Below are positions 62,101 to 64,000 of a stretch of 64,000 nt of DNA, piece by piece. The DNA is taken from assembly GCF_014898815.1 (NCBI RefSeq), contig NW_026515428.1, forward strand, positions 1,116,001 through 1,180,000, in the 5' to 3' direction. The DNA is from Panonychus citri (lineage: Eukaryota; Arthropoda; Arachnida; Trombidiformes; Tetranychidae). The stretch's first letter is position 1, and each line of letters starts with the position of its first letter. Below the pieces are notes generated by a model. That model was not told the origin of the DNA and ran no database searches. It worked only from the letters and a program-made list of their open reading frames with translations. The position numbers and the translations under genes were made by a program.

Positions 62101-64000
62101 AATAATATTTACAATCGATTGGAAGTACACAGATTTAATTATTATTACAATTGGTTCAATGATAATAGTTTATCTTAATACTAATAATCTTATTGTTTAA
62201 TTGTTATCTAGCTGGTGAATTTTCATCATTTGGACATCTTAATATGTCCGTTGACAATTTATCAATTGAGGAAGGTCCAGTTTACATCGTTCGTGACCTA
62301 AGGCCATCTACGACTTATATTTGCTCCGTTAAGTCGGAAAACGATGTTGGCCTCAGTAAACCATCAAATACAGTTGAATTTACTACAGAAGAACAAGGTA
62401 ATTATAATTAATTGTTACTCCATTATAACTAACAATTAGCCAACATAATGAATATCTTGATGTCGATTTGAATAATTAATAAGCTAGACAAACAATTAAC
62501 TGAATCCAACAATTGAAAATATAATATTTACATTAAGAAAGAGCTAAAGTCTAATGATAACTTAACTATTAAAATTAATTCTAACAATTTAATTGGTAAT
62601 TTATAGCTCCAGAAGGACCTCCATTAAATTTAAAGGCAAAACCAATTGATTCAAGATCTGCCAAAGTTACTTGGAGTGTAAGTTATATCGTTTTGTATTA
62701 TCAACTGAATTGACATTTAAGATAAATTTAAATTGTGACAATTAAAATTGCTCAAGTTAATCATTATTGTTATTATTATTTCAGCCTCCAGCTCGGAAAC
62801 TTTGGAATGGTAAATTGAAAGGCTATTATATTGGCTATAAAGTGACAGGTTCTGATGAACAATATCTTTACAAAACCCTTGAGATAATCAATAAGGAAGA
62901 TGAAAAATTGAATGAAGTTACATTAAGTTCATTGAAACCCTTTACCACCTATGATGTGATTGTTCAAGTTTACAATTCAATGGGAACTGGACCAAGGTCA
63001 GATCCAATTACCGTGACAACTTTTGAAGATGGTAAATTGATTTCTTTCCATTATTGTTAACAATTGATAAATTAAATTAAATCAAATCAAATCAAAACTA
63101 ATCACAAACTGAAAATCTTTCCCAAATCACAAAATTCAATTGAATTCAAAATCAGTTTTCAAATGTTTTAATCAATCAATCAATTGAGTAATCAAAGATT
63201 CAGACTCTTTTAATTGTAATTAGCTAATCGATCGATTTATATATTTGGTATTGTTATTAATTGCTAACCATTTAGTACAAAATTTATTTACCTTAAAGGA
63301 AACGACAATTATTTCCGATTGTGGTTAATTGTGGCGGAAGTTAATTTCATTGCTAATGTTTATCGTTAACATTGTACTGAAAGAGTAACTTTTAATTTCC
63401 TCATTTGAACTTTATTTTTACCTTTACATATTTACATGAGTAAATCAATAATTATCTGACTAATTAACAGCTTATTTATTAATATAAAGTGGTAGTGATA
63501 ATTTAAGTTAATTAATATCCTTGTTAAGAGTCATTTAGATTGCGATTTTCATAGGTTTCCTTACATTCACTTGTACATTGATTATAAGGTTTACGATTTG
63601 ATTCATTAAACCTACAATCATCATTACCTTTGACACTAATGATCATTGTATTGATTAATTTTCTTTTCTCTTTCCTTTTTTTTTCATTGATTGTTGTTTA
63701 ATTACTTGCGACAATTAACTAATAGTGCCTAGTAAAGAACCTAATTTTGTGGCTTGCTCAATAATATCATCTGAAAGCATATCTGTGACTTGGGAGCCTC
63801 CACCAGTATCAACAATTAACGGACTATTACTTGGCTATAAGATAATTTATCGACCTCTTGGAGGTAAATTGTCAGCAATTAAATTAATTGCTTATGTGAT
63901 TAACTTTTTTTTTCTTTCTTTTTTTATATACATTAGGTGATGTTAATAGAATGAAAAAGGAAACAACAACCGAAAGTGAAATTATTCTGAAAAATTTACT
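35190..64000 (+). CDS. Dscam-like cell-adhesion protein (partial; runs off the right edge)
   Basis: Eleven exons so far: 35190-35901, 36155-36313, 38258-38542, 39670-39789, 39888-40058, 61326-61754, 62212-62397, 62607-62677, 62785-63031, 63726-63863 and 63937-64000+. All introns are phase 1 except the one inside the second FN3 (phase 0). Domain order: Ser-rich leader, five Ig domains each with its Cys pair, then FN3 1, FN3 2 and the start of FN3 3. Residue patterns match Dscam Ig5 to FN3-3: CPYSGYPIEKIFWSKG and LPSNRRQ (Ig6), EGMRARLVC (Ig7), PPFWKVEP (Ig8), RRRDSALFTC and NIRLIVQEPPESPKALRVL (Ig9/FN1), WNGKLKGYYIGYKV (FN2). Dscam proteins are neuronal and, in arthropods, immune recognition receptors. 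Exon 1 offers MFCSPS... with a hydrophobic core (VYLFLNLLVSLLIS) that could be a signal peptide. Alternatively it is an internal exon with a phase-1 acceptor at about 35472, and Ig1-4 lie elsewhere. Confidence 0.85.
36314..38257. other. 1.9-kb intron between the second and third Ig domains of the Dscam-like gene
   Basis: AT-rich; ATC run at about 36990-37012. I looked for extra copies of the Ig-encoding exon that follows, as in alternative-exon arrays, and saw none. Confidence 0.5.
38543..39669. other. 1.1-kb intron between the third and fourth Ig domains
   Basis: Holds CT-rich patches (about 38618-38636 and 38865-38887). No exon seen. Confidence 0.5.
47714..47736. repeat. (CT)n microsatellite
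   Basis: Eleven or so TC units in the large Dscam-like intron. Confidence 0.9.
56682..56792 (+). pseudogene. Short coding-like fragment, unknown
   Basis: ATG frame of 36 residues (starts MADGVDQIEKIISLMRGLGE) with ordinary, non-repetitive composition that contrasts with the simple-sequence frames around it. It ends at a TGA. A coding-like stretch (QKPIAIFTNYKRYQCQ) follows directly in a shifted frame, suggesting a frameshifted remnant. I do not recognise it. It sits at the left edge of the transposon island in the Dscam-like intron. Confidence 0.3.
56932..57480 (-). pseudogene. Broken coding relic, Lys/Glu-rich protein of unknown family
   Basis: Minus-strand coding-like segments in alternating frames: KIKTLVDRIAESIGKRIDVK (about 57435), then MQEKCRGKVIFVKEKG onward (57302 downward), then EKEATLVIGETKKCTLAFID, and a C-terminal piece KPENIIKSLESKLSGDTK ending at a stop at about 56932. 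Frameshifts and at least two stops separate them, so it is not functional as it stands. The segments read like one ancestral charged, helical protein. It directly follows the decayed transposase on the same strand and may be the end of the same element or a second captured gene. Confidence 0.35.
57590..57960 (-). pseudogene. Decayed DDE transposase (Tc1/mariner-IS630-like)
   Basis: On the minus strand an open stretch from about 57950 to a stop at about 57709 reads ...RYDYGHKFVSMLPYREKIFF followed by VDEFGILVDSRANYGRSGIG. The pattern FVDE-G-...-R-NYGRSG-G is that of the second catalytic Asp region in IS630/Tc1-like DDE transposases (IFxDExGF...R..GRS..G). After that stop, another frame continues family-like (YNSPYNNEHFHIFTGQLFDHF). 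Stops and frameshifts make it a relic. A possible helix-turn-helix remnant (TQLSYQKIKVIEVIGKIKRF) lies upstream at about 58225-58290, inside the inverted-repeat element. Confidence 0.55.
57987..58374. mobile_element. Candidate 388-bp element with terminal inverted repeats
   Basis: TACAGGGCTACTAAGCTA at 57987-58004 is matched in inverse at 58357-58374 (16 of the first 18 bases; the first 10 identical). Both ends begin with TA, the dinucleotide that Tc1/mariner-type elements duplicate. It adjoins the decayed transposase. It could be a MITE-like derivative, or the terminal part of the same transposon after internal deletion or rearrangement. Confidence 0.45.

Overview
The window is AT-rich animal nuclear DNA. 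Its genes are interrupted by introns, some short (about 100-250 bases) and some of several kilobases. The non-coding DNA is full of GAT/ATC, GA/CT and TTAAC/CAATTA-type simple sequence. The gene content (RGK-family GTPase, FoxF forkhead factor, Dscam-type immunoglobulin gene) is that of a bilaterian. An arthropod, and possibly a mite or other chelicerate, is my best guess, but that is inference and no single sequence here proves it.

Layout, left to right: the last exon of a histidine-rich protein (92-299, +); a single-exon, single-pass membrane protein of unknown function (956-2068, +); a six-exon secreted serine carboxypeptidase of the S28/PRCP family (2945-7357, +); a three-exon Costars/STARS-type actin-regulatory protein (8947-13675, +); a two-exon RGK-type Ras-like GTPase (15336-20119, +); an intronless FoxF/biniou-type forkhead factor (21752-23341, +); a four-exon slowmo/PRELID3 mitochondrial lipid-transfer protein (24511-25811, -); fumarase (26247-27987, +); a small secreted coiled-coil protein (28908-29680, +); PEX14 (29865-30560, -); GOT1 (31029-31598, -); Rab1 (32132-33712, +); and a large Dscam-like gene (35190 to beyond 64000, +) coding five Ig domains and then fibronectin III domains.

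Two head-to-head pairs put functionally related genes on a shared upstream region: slowmo and fumarase (both mitochondrial, 435 bp apart) and GOT1 and Rab1 (both ER-Golgi traffic, 533 bp apart). The Dscam-like gene has a 21.3-kb intron between its fourth and fifth Ig domains. Most of that intron is simple sequence, but it holds an island at about 56.6-58.4 kb with a decayed DDE transposase, a 388-bp stretch bounded by inverted repeats, and other broken coding fragments.

The most notable points are an RGK GTPase with Tyr at the P-loop Ser/Thr position, a Dscam-like gene that appears to begin at the fifth Ig-equivalent domain with its own signal sequence, the decayed transposon island, and a fumarase start region suited to dual mitochondrial/cytosolic targeting. 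Exon boundaries were set by eye from reading-frame continuity, GT/AG sites and family resemblance; no alignment or search was run.
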